Source of the DNA: Chitinophaga pinensis
GTDB taxonomy: Bacteria > Pseudomonadota > Gammaproteobacteria > Burkholderiales > SG8-41
Assembly: GCA_943329075.2 (NCBI GenBank)
Contig: CALQCM020000023.1
Span: 1 to 64,000, forward strand
Direction of reading: 5' to 3'
Length of the DNA: 64,000 nt
A program made the position numbers and the translations under genes. Each line of letters begins with the position of its first letter. Within the stretch, counting starts at the first letter, position 1. Positions 1 through 9,201 of this stretch are shown piece after piece. The notes beneath the pieces were generated by a model, which had not been told where the DNA came from, searched no databases, and worked only from the letters and a program-made list of their open reading frames with translations.

Positions 1-161
1 GAGAAAAAACCGTTCATGCACACGCCGTTTCTCATCACCTTACATTCAACCTATTGATTTGTAAAGATCTTTAGTTCTAAAAGCCGGGGAAACATCAGCC
101 CTAACCCTCTCCCCCGTGTGCGGGGGAGAGGGAACCAATTTGGTGGTGAAATTTAAATTCT
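1..161. other. Leader region with one palindromic repeat
   Basis: No gene is visible here. Bases 98-133 hold a CCCTCTCCCC...GGGGAGAGGG inverted repeat of a type that recurs at least six times in the window. The window edge may cut off an upstream gene. Confidence 0.5.
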
Positions 162-1139
162 ATGATGCGCTCAATTAAATTATTCGCAGTCGTCCTATCA
201 TCGGCGCTGGCAATGCCGTGCGTTTCGTACGCACAGAAATATCCCGACAAGCCGATCCGGCTGATCGTGCAGTCACCCGCGGGCGGCACCGCCGATCTGA
301 TCGCCCGTGTCATTGCGCAACGCCTGGGTGACGCACTGGGGCAGACGGTGGTGGCCGACAACCGCGCCGGCGCGGCGGGTACTGTCAGTGCGGAACTCAC
401 CGCACAGGCGGCGCCCGACGGTTACACGCTGCTGGTAGCCAGTGTCAGTCTGATGGCGATCAACGTCACGCTGCGTGAAGGCAAACTCAGCTACAACCCG
501 GAAAAAGATTTCACGCACATCACGCTGACCGGCAAGGTGCCGCTGGCCATTAGCGTGCTGCCGGTATTTCCGGCAAAAAATTTCAAGGAGTTTATTGCTT
601 ACGCGAAGACGCGGCCGGGCAAACTCAGCTACGGTTCCGCCGGCACCGGCAGTTCCAACCACGTCGTCGGCGAACTGCTGAAAACGGAAACCGCCATCGA
701 CATGGTGCACGTGCCGTTCAAGGGCGGCGCACCGGCGATGGCGATGCTGCTCGCCAACCAGCTCGATGTGTATATCGCGACGGTGCCGACCATTGTGCCG
801 ATGGTACAGGCCGGGCGCATCCGTGTCATCGCGGTGTCGAGCGCGCGACGTTCGCCGGCGTTTCCGGAGGTGCCGACGATGGCGGAGTCCGGCCTGCCGG
901 GTTTTGATACGACCTCGTGGTTCTGCATCGTCGGCCCGGCCGGCATGCCGAAGGCGATTGTTACCCGCCTGAATACCGAGATCGTCAATATTCTGAACAA
1001 CGCTGAAGTCAAAGAGCGTCTGACCGCGGCCGGCGTGAATGTCGAATCGACCACGCCCGAAGCGCTGCGCACGTTCGTGCATGCCGAAATTCAGAAAATG
1101 CGAAAATCAGTGAAGTTTTCAGGCGCAACAGTGGATTGA
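162..1139 (+). CDS. Bug/TctC family periplasmic solute-binding protein
   Basis: The 325-residue product binds a small organic acid in the periplasm, as Bug proteins of tripartite tricarboxylate transporters do; the ligand is unknown. A signal peptide is visible with likely cleavage after residue 24 (VSYA|QKYP). The mature start has the family YPDKPI strand, a ligand loop SPAGGTAD, DNRAGAAG and APDGYTLL. Two adjacent ATGs (162 and 165) are possible and the upstream ribosome site is weak (GGTGGTG). A second Bug gene follows after 12 bases and a dehydrogenase after that, so the three are probably one transcript. No membrane subunits TctA or TctB are nearby. Confidence 0.93.
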   Translation: MMRSIKLFAVVLSSALAMPCVSYAQKYPDKPIRLIVQSPAGGTADLIARVIAQRLGDALGQTVVADNRAGAAGTVSAELTAQAAPDGYTLLVASVSLMAINVTLREGKLSYNPEKDFTHITLTGKVPLAISVLPVFPAKNFKEFIAYAKTRPGKLSYGSAGTGSSNHVVGELLKTETAIDMVHVPFKGGAPAMAMLLANQLDVYIATVPTIVPMVQAGRIRVIAVSSARRSPAFPEVPTMAESGLPGFDTTSWFCIVGPAGMPKAIVTRLNTEIVNILNNAEVKERLTAAGVNVESTTPEALRTFVHAEIQKMRKSVKFSGATVD

Positions 1140-1151
1140 ACGGAGGCAGTG

Positions 1152-2150
1152 ATGCGATTGTTTTTTTCGTTTGCGCACAAGGGCGCGTTATGGAGTCTGA
1201 TGTTTTGGTGCGTGATTGCGCTGTTGCCGGCTGCGGGCGTGCTGGCGCAGCCTTACCCGGATCATCCGATCACCGTGATTATCGGCAATGCCGCCGGCAA
1301 TGCCTCGGACATACTCGCGCGCACCGTCAGCGAAGAGGTCAAGAACACGCTGAAGCAAAATTTTGTCGCCATCAACCGGCCGGGTGCGAACGGCGCGATC
1401 GCGGTTGAATCCTTCCGCCGCGCCAAACCCGACGGTTATACGCTGCTCTTTGCCTCGATGACCATGGCGGTGGTCAATCCGCATGTGCAGGCCGATGCGC
1501 GCTACAACAGCGCCGACGATTTCGAGCCGATCGCGCGCTTCGTGCAGCAGCCGCTGATCTGGGCGGTTGGCAAGGGCGCGCCATGGCGTTCGTTGCGCGA
1601 AGTGGTCGAGCACGCGCGCAAGAACCCCGACCAGTTGCGCGTGGCGCGCCTCGGTTACGGCGGCTCCACCCATCTGGTCTCCACCGCGCTGATGGCGAAA
1701 CAAAACGTGCGGCTGTCGATCATCGGTTTCAATTCCTCGTCCGACGTGTTCAGCGCACTGCGCCGCGGCGACGTCGAGGTCTGGGTTGACTTGCCGCAAC
1801 CGCTGCTGCCGCGCATCCGTTCCGGCGATCTCATGCCGCTGGCGGTGACCAGCCCGACACGCTTGAAAATGCTGCCCGAAGTGCCGACCTGGACCGAGGC
1901 CGGCCTGATGGATACGCCGCTGACAGCGTGGTACGTGATCATGGCGCCCAAGGGCACGCCGAAAGAAATCGTCGACCAGCTCAATACCGAATTCAACCGC
2001 GCGGTGAACTCGCCGCGCCTGCGCCAGCAGTTCGAGGAAGTCGGCGGCATCGTACAGACGATCAGCCCGGACGAACTGCGCCGCTTCATGCGCGAAGAAC
2101 ACACGCGCTGGGGACAGATCGTCAAATCGGCCAATCTCAAGCCGGAATAA
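1152..2150 (+). CDS. Bug/TctC family periplasmic solute-binding protein
   Basis: The 332-residue product has a long signal peptide (about 32 residues, ending GVLA|QPYP) and the usual Bug fold markers NRPGANG and KPDGYTLL. Its ligand loop reads GNAAGNASD rather than the common PGGGTD, so it probably binds something different from its upstream neighbour. The ATG at 1152 is preferred over the in-frame GTG at 1149 because GGAGG lies at 1142-1146. It sits between another Bug gene and a D-2-hydroxyacid dehydrogenase 28 bases downstream, suggesting capture of an organic acid that the enzyme then handles. Confidence 0.92.
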   Translation: MRLFFSFAHKGALWSLMFWCVIALLPAAGVLAQPYPDHPITVIIGNAAGNASDILARTVSEEVKNTLKQNFVAINRPGANGAIAVESFRRAKPDGYTLLFASMTMAVVNPHVQADARYNSADDFEPIARFVQQPLIWAVGKGAPWRSLREVVEHARKNPDQLRVARLGYGGSTHLVSTALMAKQNVRLSIIGFNSSSDVFSALRRGDVEVWVDLPQPLLPRIRSGDLMPLAVTSPTRLKMLPEVPTWTEAGLMDTPLTAWYVIMAPKGTPKEIVDQLNTEFNRAVNSPRLRQQFEEVGGIVQTISPDELRRFMREEHTRWGQIVKSANLKPE

Positions 2151-2178
2151 GCCGTACGCGGCAGACAGGAAAACACTC

Positions 2179-3198
2179 ATGGGTAAACGGATACGCCTGA
2201 TGCTGGCGGACGGCGCAGGCCACAAGGTGACGCCGCGCTTCAGCAAGGCGCCGGCGGCGCAGGCTTTCGATCTGGTGATCCCGGCCGACGGCACGGCAGC
2301 GGCACAACTTGCGGTCGCGGCGGACGTGGACGCCATCATCACCTACCAGACGGAGATTTCTGCTGCCGTGATTCGCGCCGCGCCTGCGCTCAAATTCATT
2401 CAGAAGCACGGCCGCAACTGCCGCAGCATCGATGTCGCCGCGGCGAGCGAACGCGGGGTGCGCGTGGCGACGATGCCGCTGATGCGCAACGTCACCGTCG
2501 CAGAGCATGCGCTGGCGTTGATGCTGGCCTGCGCGCGCAAGGTGCTCGACGGCCACCGCGCCGTCAGCGGTGCTACTTATCGGCAGATGGGGCTGGCGCC
2601 GGTGGTGACCACGCAGAGCGACTATCGCAAGAACTGGGCGGGCATCGAGGGTGTGACCGAACTCTTCAAAGCCACAGTCGGCATCGTCGGCATGGGCGAC
2701 ATCGGCATGGAGATCGCGCAGCGCTGCCGCGCCTTCGGCATGGCGGTGAATTATCACCAGCGCACGCGGCACCCGGCATCGATCGAAGACCTGCTCGGTG
2801 TGCACTATCAGTCTCTGGACGAATTGCTCTCAGCCTCGGACTTCATCGTGCTGGTCATTCCGCACACGCCTGAATCGGAGGGCATGATAGACGCGCGCAC
2901 GCTGGCGTTAATGAAGTCGTCGGCCGTCCTCATCAACGTCGGCCGCGGCGGCCTTATCGACGAGGCGGCGCTGATTGCAGCACTCGATAAGAAACAAATC
3001 GCAATGGCCGGGCTCGACGTCTACCGCATGGAGCCGCTGCCGGCGGCAAGCCCGCTGCGCGGCCTGCCCAACGTGGTGCTGCTGCCGCACACCGGCGGCG
3101 GTTCGTACCGTTCATGGGAAATCGACGTGCCTGCTTCGATGCAGAACATCGGGCGCTTTTTCGCTGGCGAACAGGCTGACGGCATCATCAACGCCTAG
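2179..3198 (+). CDS. D-2-hydroxyacid dehydrogenase (phosphoglycerate dehydrogenase-like)
   Basis: The 339-residue protein is a cytoplasmic NAD(P)-dependent dehydrogenase that would interconvert a 2-hydroxy acid and a 2-keto acid. The nucleotide-binding motif GIVGMGDIG lies near residue 172. The catalytic set is intact: Arg in NVGRGG, Glu in DVYRMEP and His in LLPHTGG. It is of normal length for the family without a C-terminal ACT domain, so it is unlikely to be the serine-biosynthesis SerA. It follows two Bug genes closely and probably acts on the imported acid. The true substrate cannot be told from sequence. Confidence 0.9.
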   Translation: MGKRIRLMLADGAGHKVTPRFSKAPAAQAFDLVIPADGTAAAQLAVAADVDAIITYQTEISAAVIRAAPALKFIQKHGRNCRSIDVAAASERGVRVATMPLMRNVTVAEHALALMLACARKVLDGHRAVSGATYRQMGLAPVVTTQSDYRKNWAGIEGVTELFKATVGIVGMGDIGMEIAQRCRAFGMAVNYHQRTRHPASIEDLLGVHYQSLDELLSASDFIVLVIPHTPESEGMIDARTLALMKSSAVLINVGRGGLIDEAALIAALDKKQIAMAGLDVYRMEPLPAASPLRGLPNVVLLPHTGGGSYRSWEIDVPASMQNIGRFFAGEQADGIINA

Positions 3199-3603
3199 CG
3201 CGCTCAGCGAACCGCAGCGCAATTAGAAAGTCCCTTCCCCCTCGATGGGGGAAGGGCAGGATGGGGGTGAAGAAGCACCGCGCGCATCAAGCGTTTCTTC
3301 TGCTTATCAATAGCGCAGCAGTCCCCCCCATCCCTGCCTTCCCCCACAAGGGGGGAAGGAGTAATCCGGCGCAGTTCGACCGCTTGCTCAGCAATTAGCA
3401 GGTCACTGCCCCCGCAAAGCGGGGGAAGGCGCTCGCGACACGGCGTTCGCGAAGCGATCCGGGGCGGGAGCGAGCGCATGGCGCGCTACCCGCAAACGGC
3501 TGGCTTCGCCAGTAACGTGTCCGCGCGCCAGGATGGGGGTGAAGAAGCCCATGCGCAATTTCTGCCACTCTTAAACAGCATCAGAACGAACGCCGGTTGC
3601 TAA
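3199..3603. other. Repeat-filled intergenic region
   Basis: This 405-base convergent gap contains several GGGGGAAGG/CCTTCCCCC inverted repeats (about 3228-3380) and, at 3431-3531, one copy of a roughly 100-base structured repeat. I see no gene in it; the short frames are made of repeat sequence. Confidence 0.6.
3431..3531 (+). repeat. Dispersed ~100-bp repeat, copy 1
   Basis: This copy matches 14700-14800 almost base for base and matches 10071-10170 in reverse orientation. It contains the words GCGTTCGCG, CGATCCGGGGCGGG, an internal hairpin CTGGC-TTC-GCCAG and outer arms GGCGCGC/GCGCGCC. Confidence 0.8.
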
Positions 3604-4227
3604 CTAGCGCACCGCCACCCACGCCGCCACTTCATTGCGCGCGGCTACTTCCTCGGGCGAACCTTTCATGATCAGGTTCTTCGGCACCTGGCCGCTGCTG
3701 CGCTCATTGCGATAGCAGTGAAAGCGGATCGCCTGCGGGTAGCGTGAGAGATCAAGGCCGTCGTAGTAGGACTGCGGCACCGAACCCGGCACATGCGGAT
3801 CCATGCGGCTCTTTTCGTAAATCATTTTGCGCGTGCAGATGCGCCAGGCGCCGTCGCGCCGTTCGCAGAGGTCGATGGTCACGCTCCAGGTCTGAAAGTC
3901 GAACTCGTAGCCGTCGAGCGTGCGGCCCTGGTGCAGGATGACGTAATACTCGCAGGCGGCGCGGTCGCCGGCCAGCGTGATGCGCGGGTTGCTCATCATG
4001 TGGCGCTGCGTGTCTTTCGGGTGATGGCCCGACATCATGGCGTTCGACTGCGCGACGAATTCGGCGGCGGTGCCGTCGAACCACGAGGTGGTGATGCGCG
4101 AATCGGCGTGAAAACACTTGCCGAGGTCGGCCCAGTCGCCGTTGTCGCGATGGCACAGCGAGGTGATGGAGTTTTCGAGGATTTCGAATTTATCGGCGGC
4201 GATCTGTTCGCGGGTCGGTGCGGTCAT
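3604..4227 (-). CDS. NTF2/SnoaL-like family protein
   Basis: The 207-residue cytoplasmic protein belongs to the NTF2-like alpha+beta barrel superfamily (SnoaL-like), which includes small hydrolases, isomerases and dehydratase-type proteins. A close paralog of 208 residues lies at 14996-15622; both share HxDxR-TTSWFDGT near the middle and HVPGSVPQSYYDGLDLS near the end. The start at 4227 makes the two N-termini align; an ATG at 4233 and longer readings into repeat sequence are rejected. It is divergent from a DapA-like gene, and the paralog is directly downstream of another DapA-like gene, so a linked role is likely. Substrate unknown. Confidence 0.8.
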   Translation of the reverse strand: MTAPTREQIAADKFEILENSITSLCHRDNGDWADLGKCFHADSRITTSWFDGTAAEFVAQSNAMMSGHHPKDTQRHMMSNPRITLAGDRAACEYYVILHQGRTLDGYEFDFQTWSVTIDLCERRDGAWRICTRKMIYEKSRMDPHVPGSVPQSYYDGLDLSRYPQAIRFHCYRNERSSGQVPKNLIMKGSPEEVAARNEVAAWVAVR

Positions 4228-4553
4228 GGTCATATCCAAGGTTGATGTATTGAGATTTGAAAAATCAAATGACACGAATTTCTGCCACTTCGTCATTCCC
4301 GCGAAAGCGGGTATCCCCTTCCCCCGCTTGCGGGGGAAGGTAGGATGGGGGCGTCGGGCGTTTGTAATTTCGACGGCGAAGTAAATTTCTACCAAAACCC
4401 GGGTCCCCGCTTTCGCGGGGACGACGAATAATGGTGTTTCAGTCACGAGATATGCAATCAGGTGGCGCGGCATTCTACCGGACGCCGTAAGGGTGCGGCG
4501 CGGTACGCTAGAATCCTGCCATCAACAATGAAAAATTCCGGAGATTACTGAAC
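4228..4553. other. Divergent intergenic region with REP-type palindromes
   Basis: The gap holds a pair of inverted CCCGCGAAAGCGGG-type repeats (4291-4426) and the promoter side of the DapA-like gene at 4554. A TACGCTAGAAT stretch around 4505-4515 could include a -10 element, but no clear -35 was seen. Confidence 0.5.
4291..4426. repeat. REP-type palindromic repeat pair
   Basis: Two oppositely oriented units (TTCCCGCGAAAGCGGG near 4296 and CCCCGCTTTCGCGGGG near 4405) flank a GGGGGAAGG-type repeat. The same unit recurs at 21911, 32770, 37091, 40500, 40695 and 58523. Confidence 0.8.
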
Positions 4554-5483
4554 ATGAGCAAGCAACCCCTGCGTACCGTGCCCCACGGCGTGATGCACGT
4601 GCCGGTCACCCCGTTCAAGGACGACAGGTCGGTCGATTACGCGACCTTCGAAAAACTCGTCGACTGGCATGTGCGGCAGAAGCCGTCGTCGCTGTGCGTG
4701 ATCCTGCATATCGCCGAATCGGTCAGTCTGACGATTGAAGAGCACAAGAAGCTGATCGAAATCTCGGTCAAGGTCACCAACGGCCGCGTGCCGGTGATCG
4801 CCAACGTCAGCAGCGCCGGCACCGAAATCGCGATGGACCTCGCGCGTCATTCCGAAAAAGTCGGCGCCGACGCCACCATCTGCCTCGCCCCCTATTACTG
4901 GCCGGTGCCGGAAGAGGCGCTGCACGACCACTTCTACCGCGTCGCCAAGGCCAGCAGCCTGCCGTTCATGATTTACAACTCGCCGATTTTCCAGGGCACC
5001 AGCCTGTCGCCGCAATTCCTCGTGCGCCTGATCGAAGAATTGCCGAATTTCATCGGCGAAAAAGAAGCCAGCCACAACTTCGAATACTTCATCGAAGCGC
5101 GCCGCCTGACGCAGAAGGCGCGCCCCGAGTTCGGTCTCATCCTCGGCGTCGAATACATCATCCCGTCGATGTCGATGGGCGGTGTCGGCTCGATGTCGAT
5201 CGCCGGCAGCGTGGCGCCGAACCTGATGCAGAAACTCTACGACCTCTGCGCCGCCGGCAAATACGGCGACGCCTCACCGCTGCAGGACAAGGCCTCGCAC
5301 TACTGGCAGATCTTCAAGCCCGAGTACCCGTCGCCGATCAAGGCCGCGATGGAAATGGTCGGCCGCCCGGTCGGCACCGTGCGCGGCCCGATGCGTCCGC
5401 TCACCGCAGAGCAGAAAAAAACGCTGCGCAAGGAACTGGAGATACTCGGCGCGTTTGATGGCAGCGAGCCGCAGGGCTGGTAA
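4554..5483 (+). CDS. DapA-like (dihydrodipicolinate synthase family) aldolase/lyase
   Basis: The 309-residue TIM-barrel protein belongs to the N-acetylneuraminate lyase/DapA superfamily, which forms a Schiff base with a keto acid. The lysine is present in GEKEAS (near residue 169) and the tyrosine in IYNSP. The usual GTTGE carboxylate-binding loop is replaced by HIAES, so it is not a lysine-biosynthesis DapA and probably cleaves or condenses another 2-oxo acid. Two paralogs lie at 15646 and 16590. An ATG preceded by CCGGAG at 4539-4544 sets the start. A strong hairpin terminator follows at 5506. Confidence 0.88.
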   Translation: MSKQPLRTVPHGVMHVPVTPFKDDRSVDYATFEKLVDWHVRQKPSSLCVILHIAESVSLTIEEHKKLIEISVKVTNGRVPVIANVSSAGTEIAMDLARHSEKVGADATICLAPYYWPVPEEALHDHFYRVAKASSLPFMIYNSPIFQGTSLSPQFLVRLIEELPNFIGEKEASHNFEYFIEARRLTQKARPEFGLILGVEYIIPSMSMGGVGSMSIAGSVAPNLMQKLYDLCAAGKYGDASPLQDKASHYWQIFKPEYPSPIKAAMEMVGRPVGTVRGPMRPLTAEQKKTLRKELEILGAFDGSEPQGW

Positions 5484-5505
5484 AGTCCGCAGCGCGACAG
5501 TTACG

Positions 5506-5541
5506 CAAAAACAAAGGGGGCTTGCGCCCCTTTTGTTTTTT
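5506..5541. terminator. Bidirectional rho-independent terminator
   Basis: AAACAAAGGGGC and GCCCCTTTTGTTT pair around a TTGC loop, followed by a T run on the plus strand. It ends the DapA-like gene and faces the convergent OsmC-YcaO gene. Confidence 0.85.
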
Positions 5542-5548
5542 CAGCTCC

Positions 5549-5580
5549 GTAGCCCGGAGGAGCGCAGCGTATTCCGGGAC
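5549..5580. repeat. GTAGCCCGGAGGAGCGCAGCGTATTCCGGG-type repeat
   Basis: A short imperfect palindrome whose second copy lies at 32880-32912, differing by one inserted base. Confidence 0.75.
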
Positions 5581-5588
5581 AGCAGATC

Positions 5589-5664
5589 GTAGGGTGCAAT
5601 AAGCGAAGCGCATTGCACCGAACGGATTCATGCGGCGCAATGCCCGTTGGTTATTGCACCCTAC
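5589..5664. repeat. GTAGGGTGCAATAAGC palindromic repeat, full copy
   Basis: The ends GTAGGGTGCAATA and TATTGCACCCTAC are inverted copies. A second full copy is at 8068-8144 and half copies are near 14804 and 14950. The outer CTA of this copy supplies the stop codon of the OsmC-YcaO gene on the minus strand. Confidence 0.8.
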
Positions 5665-7859
5665 GAAAACGCTACCGCAGCCCGCTTCACATGCAGCTTT
5701 TTGTAGCTGTCGATCAGGCGCTGGTGCCTGTCGAGCCCCTCCAGTTTCATGCTCGTTGGCGTCAGGCCGTAGAAGCGCACGCTGCCGTCCACTGAACCCA
5801 TCACGGCGTCCATACGTTCGTCGCCGAACATGCGGCGGAAATTGACCGCGTAATCGTCGAGTTCCAGCTTCTTGTCGAGCAGCACTTCCAGCACCACATT
5901 CAGCGCCTGATAAAACAAGCCGCGCTCGACCGTGTTCTCGTTGTATTGCAGGAATGCGCCCACCAACTCGCGCGCCGCCTTGAATTTCTTCAAGGCGAGA
6001 TTGATCAGCAGTTTCAATTCCAGAATCGTCAACTGGCCCCAGGCGGTGTTCTCGTCAAATTCGATGCCGATCAAGGTGATGATATCGGTGTAATCATCCA
6101 GCTCACTGTTTTCAAGGCGCTTGAGCAATGCTTTCAGGCCGCGGTCGTCGAGACGATGCAAATTCAGAATGTCTGCGCGAAACTGCAGCGCTTTATTGGT
6201 GTTGTCCCAGACCAGATCTTCGACCGGATAAATTTCAGAATAGCCGGGTACCAGAATGCGGCAGGCCGTCGCGCCCAAATGCTCATAGGCCGCGACATAA
6301 ACCTCTTTACCCAGGTCTTCGAGTATGCCGAACAAGGTTGCGGCTTCTTCTGTATTCGAATTTTCACCCCGGCCGGAAAAATCCCAATCGACAAACTCGA
6401 AATCCGCTTTGGCGCTGAAAAAGCGCCACGACATGATGCCGCTCGAATCGATGAAGTGCTCAACAAAGTTGTTCGGCTCGGTGACCGCATTACTTTCAAA
6501 GGTGGGCCGCGGCAAATCGTTGAGGCCTTCAAAGCTGCGGCCCTGCAGCAGTTCCGTCAGACTGCGTTCCAGCGCCACTTCCAAGCTCGGGTGCGAGCCG
6601 AACGAGGCAAACACGCCGCCGGTGCGCGGGTTCATCAGCGTGACGCACATCACCGGATACTGTCCACCCAGCGACGCATCCTTCACCAGCACCGGAAAGC
6701 CCTGTTCCTCCAAGCCCTTGATGCCGGCCAGGATGCCGGGGAATCGGGCCAGCACTGCCGGCGGCACATCGGGCAGCGTCAATTCGCCTTCGATGATTTC
6801 GCGTTTGACCGCGCGCTCCAGAATTTCAGACAGGCACTGCACCTGCGCTTCGGCGAGCGTATTGCCGGCACTCATGCCATTGCTGAGGAACAGGTTGTCG
6901 ATCAGGTTGGTCGGAAAATACACCACCTGGCCGTCTGAGCGGCGCACATAGGGCAGGGCGCAGATGCCGCGCTTGGTGTTGCCCGAGTTGGTGTCGTAGA
7001 GATGCGAAGCGCGCAGTTCGCCGTCGGCGTTGTAGATCTGCAGACAGTGTTCATCGAGCAGGCCGGCCGGTAGCGCATCCTTGCGGCCGGGCGTGAACCA
7101 GCGCTCGTCCGGATAATGCACGAAGGCCGCGTTGGCGATGTCTTCGCCCCAGAACTGATCGTTGTAGAAATGATTGCAGCTCAGGCGTTCGATAAACTCG
7201 CCCAGCGCCGAGGCCAGCGCGCTTTCTTTGGTCGCGCCCTTGCCGTTGGTAAAACACATCGGCGAGTGCGCGTCGCGAATATGCAACGACCATACATGCG
7301 GCACAATATTGCGCCAGGACGCGATTTCAATCTTCATGCCGAGGCCCGCCAGCACGCCTGACATATTGGCGATCGTTTGCTCCAGCGGCAGGTCCTTGCC
7401 CGCAATATAAGTGCTCGTTTCCGGGGCCGACTTCAGAACCAGCAGGGCTTGGGCATCGGCATCCAGATTTTCCACCTCTTCAATCACAAACTCGGGCCCG
7501 GCCTGCACCACCTTTTTCACGGTGCAACGGTCGATGGCGCGCAAGATGCCCTGGCGGTCTTTGGCGGAGATGTCCGCTGGTAACTCGACCTGGATCTTGA
7601 AAATCTGCTTGTAGCGATTCTCCGGGTCAACAATATTGTTCTGCGACAGCCGGATGTTTTCGGTGGGAATATTGCGCGTAACGCAGTACAGCTTCACAAA
7701 GTAAGCCGCGCACTGCGCCGATGACACCAGAAAGTAATCGAACGGCCCGGGCGCCGAGCCATCGCCCTTGTAGCGGATCGGTTGATCGGCCACCACCGTG
7801 AAGTCATCGAATTTGGCTTCAAGACGAAGCTTGTCGAGAAAGTTGACCTTGATTTCCAT
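5661..7859 (-). CDS. OsmC-YcaO fusion protein
   Basis: The 732-residue cytoplasmic protein joins an OsmC-type thiol-redox domain (about residues 1-140, with Cys in SSAQCAAY) to a full YcaO domain (about 150-560) and a helical C-terminal region like that of Escherichia coli YcaO. The YcaO part closely follows E. coli YcaO (CFTNGKGAT, SALGEFIERLS, SNGMSAGNT, SLGGQYPV), a protein linked to ribosomal protein S12 beta-methylthiolation. YcaO domains use ATP to activate backbone amides. The same fusion exists in other proteobacteria, and its exact role is unsettled. It has no operon partners. The C-terminal stop lies inside a palindromic repeat. Confidence 0.92.
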   Translation of the reverse strand: MEIKVNFLDKLRLEAKFDDFTVVADQPIRYKGDGSAPGPFDYFLVSSAQCAAYFVKLYCVTRNIPTENIRLSQNNIVDPENRYKQIFKIQVELPADISAKDRQGILRAIDRCTVKKVVQAGPEFVIEEVENLDADAQALLVLKSAPETSTYIAGKDLPLEQTIANMSGVLAGLGMKIEIASWRNIVPHVWSLHIRDAHSPMCFTNGKGATKESALASALGEFIERLSCNHFYNDQFWGEDIANAAFVHYPDERWFTPGRKDALPAGLLDEHCLQIYNADGELRASHLYDTNSGNTKRGICALPYVRRSDGQVVYFPTNLIDNLFLSNGMSAGNTLAEAQVQCLSEILERAVKREIIEGELTLPDVPPAVLARFPGILAGIKGLEEQGFPVLVKDASLGGQYPVMCVTLMNPRTGGVFASFGSHPSLEVALERSLTELLQGRSFEGLNDLPRPTFESNAVTEPNNFVEHFIDSSGIMSWRFFSAKADFEFVDWDFSGRGENSNTEEAATLFGILEDLGKEVYVAAYEHLGATACRILVPGYSEIYPVEDLVWDNTNKALQFRADILNLHRLDDRGLKALLKRLENSELDDYTDIITLIGIEFDENTAWGQLTILELKLLINLALKKFKAARELVGAFLQYNENTVERGLFYQALNVVLEVLLDKKLELDDYAVNFRRMFGDERMDAVMGSVDGSVRFYGLTPTSMKLEGLDRHQRLIDSYKKLHVKRAAVAFS

Positions 7860-8183
7860 GGGAATTGAGATGCATCCGTAAAAATTCAGCCGCTATTGTC
7901 CGCTTTTTCATTGCGGAAATTCGTGCTTTTGCGCTTTTCTGCTTTCCCTCCGCGCAGGGGAAGGGGGGCGACTGATTGCGTCGACGGCTGACGCGATGGT
8001 TTTGTCCCTCTCCCCGTGTGGGAGAGGGCGGTGGTGAGGGGGTGAGGTTCCAGATTCCTACGGGGCTGTAGGGTGCAATAAGCGAAGCGCATTGCACCAA
8101 ACGAGATTCATGCGGCGCAATGCCCGCTGGTTATTTCGCCCTACGGCGCAGAATCGTCAGTGGCGAAAAATGGATGCAGCCGC
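7860..8183. other. Intergenic region with two repeat families
   Basis: This 324-base stretch contains a CCCTCTCCCC...GGGAGAGGG repeat (7996-8040) and the second GTAGGGTGCAATAAGC element. No coding potential beyond repeat-derived frames. Confidence 0.5.
8068..8144. repeat. GTAGGGTGCAATAAGC palindromic repeat, full copy
   Basis: This copy differs from the one at 5589-5664 by a few bases, and its right arm reads TTATTTCGCCCTAC. Confidence 0.8.
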
Positions 8184-8993
8184 TCACTTCTTAGGTTTGG
8201 AGGGGCGGATTGCGGTAAGAATAATGCGTGCAAGTGTTGTTGGCTCGGCTTCCAATGGAACCATGTGAGCGCATTGATCAAGAAAGATGGCTTTTGTTTT
8301 ATAGGCTGACGCTGTTGCGACAGTAGATGCATGAGACACCATGAAATCTTCCTGGCCGCCAATAACGGTTACCGGGCAACGTACGGCAGCCGGGTCCGGC
8401 AGCAGGGTATTCATTTCATTTCCCGCACGCCACGAATCTTCCTGCAGTTTCGACATGGCCATCCGGACTACGGCATCCGGCGTATTTGCATGGAACAACA
8501 GTGACCGCGTCACCGCCTCGTCGATGTACAGCCGTTTGAAGCTGCGTCGCAATGAAGCCATGAGGAAGGTCCAGAAATGTTTACGCGCCATCCGAAAACC
8601 GTCGGCCTTCATGCCGCAGACTGGCGAGGATGCAATCAACACGGCATGATCCAACTTCAATTCCGCTGCAAGCAATTGCGCAATCAATCCGCCCATGGAG
8701 TGGCCAACGGCGACTCGAAGCGTTGAGAAATGCTCAAAGACGCTTCTGGCATCAGCCACATAGTCTTTGATTCCCGCATCCTGAAGCGCTTCATGGCCAT
8801 CGCTCTTGCCGTGGCCTCTCAGATCAACGGCGGCACTTCCAACGCCAGATTCTGCCAATGCTTGCATCAGGGGAAACCAGGTCTCAGTGGTTTCTGTGCA
8901 TCCATGAATAAAGAGGATTTCTGGATTCCCGGTGGATGCGGTGACGGCCAGTGTTGGCAGCTGCGGTCGTTGAATCAATTGGGTTGAGAACAT
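8184..8993 (-). CDS. Alpha/beta-fold hydrolase
   Basis: The 269-residue protein is an alpha/beta hydrolase probably acting on a small ester or lactone in the cytoplasm. The nucleophile elbow GHSMGG (about residue 93), the oxyanion HG in FIHGCTE, the acid in GGQEDFM and the histidine in CAHMVPLE are all present. The start at 8993 gives a normal N-terminus; a reading from 9092 adds a low-complexity leader and has no better ribosome site. It stands alone between repeat regions and an orphan binding protein. Confidence 0.87.
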   Translation of the reverse strand: MFSTQLIQRPQLPTLAVTASTGNPEILFIHGCTETTETWFPLMQALAESGVGSAAVDLRGHGKSDGHEALQDAGIKDYVADARSVFEHFSTLRVAVGHSMGGLIAQLLAAELKLDHAVLIASSPVCGMKADGFRMARKHFWTFLMASLRRSFKRLYIDEAVTRSLLFHANTPDAVVRMAMSKLQEDSWRAGNEMNTLLPDPAAVRCPVTVIGGQEDFMVSHASTVATASAYKTKAIFLDQCAHMVPLEAEPTTLARIILTAIRPSKPKK

Positions 8994-9201
8994 GGCGAGT
9001 CGTGTCCAAAGCGCAGAGGCCGGATTGGTGTGAAGAAAAAAGCCATGAAACGGTTTCGAGTTTAGTCGCCCGCGCGGCGGCGGGCTATCCATAACGTCGC
9101 AATGACCGCTTTGAAAAAGAACCGCCAGTAACCGCTTCTGGCTGATTTGCGACCGTCACTCAAGGTGTGGGAATCGACCCATGGCGGGCACGCCTGGATC
9201 G

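Noticed and set aside
4291..4426. Rho-independent terminators
   Set aside because: The stems resemble terminators but lack T runs and recur in many contexts, so they are better explained as REP-type repeats.
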